DNA of 32,008 nt from assembly GCA_003135415.1 (NCBI GenBank), contig PLBP01000018.1, forward strand, positions 695-32,702, read 5' to 3'. Positions 31,210-32,008 of the stretch are shown one piece after another. The position numbers were made by a program, and so were the translations under genes. The first letter of the stretch is position 1. The number at the start of each line of letters is the position of its first letter. The stretch is from Hyphomicrobiales bacterium. Its GTDB lineage: Bacteria; Pseudomonadota; Alphaproteobacteria; Rhizobiales; Xanthobacteraceae. The notes beneath the pieces are model-generated. The model saw only the letters and a program-made list of their open reading frames with translations. It made no database searches and was not told the DNA's origin.

Positions 31210-32008
31210 GCGAACGCTCGCCCAGAACCGAAGTCTTTCGGGGTGCTGCCGGCAACCGACTGATCGGCGATGTCTATGGCGACGGTCCGCGCGCGGCGAT
31301 TTTTTTGCACGGCGGCGGCCAGACGCGGCACGCCTTCGCGGAGGCGGCCGCCCGGCTTGCGGCAGCGGGGTGGACGGCGGTTGCACTCGACCAACGCGGC
31401 CATGGCGATTCCGACTGGAGCGAGGACGGCGCTTATGACTCCGCCGATTTTGCCGCCGATGCCGCGGCAGTCGCGGCCGCGATCGAAAAGCGGATCGCCA
31501 AGCCCGCCGTGATCGGCGCTTCGCTTGGCGGCATGGCGGCGATGTTCGCGGAGGGCGATGCCGCGAAGAAGGGACTTCCACCACGCTTTGCGGCGCTCGT
31601 GCTGGTGGACGTGACGCCGCGGTTCGATCCTTCCGGGGCGATGAAAATCCTGAATTTCATGGGTGCCCGCGCGCGGGAAGGCTTCGCCTCGATCGATGAG
31701 GTCGCGGACGCCGTCGCCGAATATCTGCCGCACCGGCCGCGGCCTGCCTCCACCGAGGGTCTCCGCAAGAACCTTCGGCTCCGCGAGGACGGCCGTTGGC
31801 GCTGGCACTGGGACCCGCGATTTTTCGACGGGCCACGGCCCATCCACGCACATCGCCTTGGGCACGAGGCGGCGCGTATCGAAGCGGTAAAGTCGCTGCG
31901 CATTCCGGCGCTTCTCGTGCGCGGGGCCTCATCGGAGCTGGTGCGCGAGGAGGACGCGCGCGAGTTTCTTGACCTCGCGCCGCACGCCGGATTCGTCGAC
32001 GTGGCGGG
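31206..32008 (+). CDS. Alpha/beta hydrolase, cut by the window end
   Basis: From a TTG at 31206 the frame is open to the window end (267 codons). It reads SERSPRTEVFRGAAGNRLIG, AIFLHGGGQTRHAFAEAA, LDQRGHGDSDWSEDG and GASLGG with nucleophile S106, then IPALLVRGASSELV near the end where the acid residue sits. This is a second alpha/beta hydrolase, not closely alike to its upstream neighbour outside the common motifs. The TTG start overlaps the preceding stop (TTGA), a usual coupling arrangement. The C-terminal histidine lies beyond the window. Confidence 0.88.
   Translation, partial: MSERSPRTEVFRGAAGNRLIGDVYGDGPRAAIFLHGGGQTRHAFAEAAARLAAAGWTAVALDQRGHGDSDWSEDGAYDSADFAADAAAVAAAIEKRIAKPAVIGASLGGMAAMFAEGDAAKKGLPPRFAALVLVDVTPRFDPSGAMKILNFMGARAREGFASIDEVADAVAEYLPHRPRPASTEGLRKNLRLREDGRWRWHWDPRFFDGPRPIHAHRLGHEAARIEAVKSLRIPALLVRGASSELVREEDAREFLDLAPHAGFVDVA

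Overview
The window looks like a chromosomal segment of a GC-rich alphaproteobacterium, most probably of the order Hyphomicrobiales (Bradyrhizobium/Xanthobacteraceae-like). This is inferred from the high GC coding style, the Usg-family gene, a CIRCE-controlled groESL operon, two promoters matching the alphaproteobacterial EcfG general-stress consensus, and dense short palindromic repeats like those known in that order. No rRNA or marker gene fixes the genus.

Layout, left to right. (1) 1-707: start of groEL, groES and a CIRCE operator, with a palindromic repeat between the two genes. (2) 898-3060: a Usg-family gene, a DUF899 thioredoxin-like gene, a cyclophilin-like gene, and a membrane hydrolase-like gene broken by one in-frame TAG. 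(3) 3218-5741: a NitT/TauT/SsuABC-type ABC importer. (4) 5976-10859 (minus strand): circularly permuted ATP-grasp, alpha-E protein, transglutaminase and the proteasome-related peptidase Anbu, with an SDR oxidoreductase behind them. The set looks like a peptide synthesis/cleavage system whose substrate is still unknown. (5) 10998-15277: feruloyl-CoA synthase-like ligase, CinA-like protein, a tiny Gln/Gly repeat protein behind an EcfG promoter, and a MetE-C-like methyltransferase. (6) 15291-17005: two large palindromes, an exported ARPP-1-type protein, a terminator with a repeat in its loop, and tRNA-Leu(TAA). (7) 17106-19193: a lower-GC response regulator/histidine kinase pair, bounded on the far side by a damaged copy of the 3' half of the same tRNA. 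This looks like a small tRNA-targeted insertion or its remnant. (8) 19241-24204: a His-rich small protein with an apparent double frameshift, PAP2 phosphatase, alpha/beta hydrolase, ArfB ribosome rescue factor, a DUF47-Pit phosphate uptake pair, and small DUF6494 and DUF1328 genes, the latter behind a second EcfG promoter. (9) 24347-28154 (minus strand): zinc-finger protein, FAD monooxygenase and Cu(I) P-type ATPase, closely packed. (10) 28344-32008: crotonase-family protein, an unrecognised membrane protein and two alpha/beta hydrolases, the last cut by the window end.

The most unusual content is (a) the Anbu/ATP-grasp/alpha-E/transglutaminase operon, (b) a family of composite palindromes (core arms CGAACTCGGGT and CGAAGTCGGAT) found at several intergenic sites, one inside the Anbu operon, (c) the tRNA-Leu remnant across from the two-component genes, and (d) two damaged or recoded small genes. 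Function calls rest on motif recognition only; no database search was possible.
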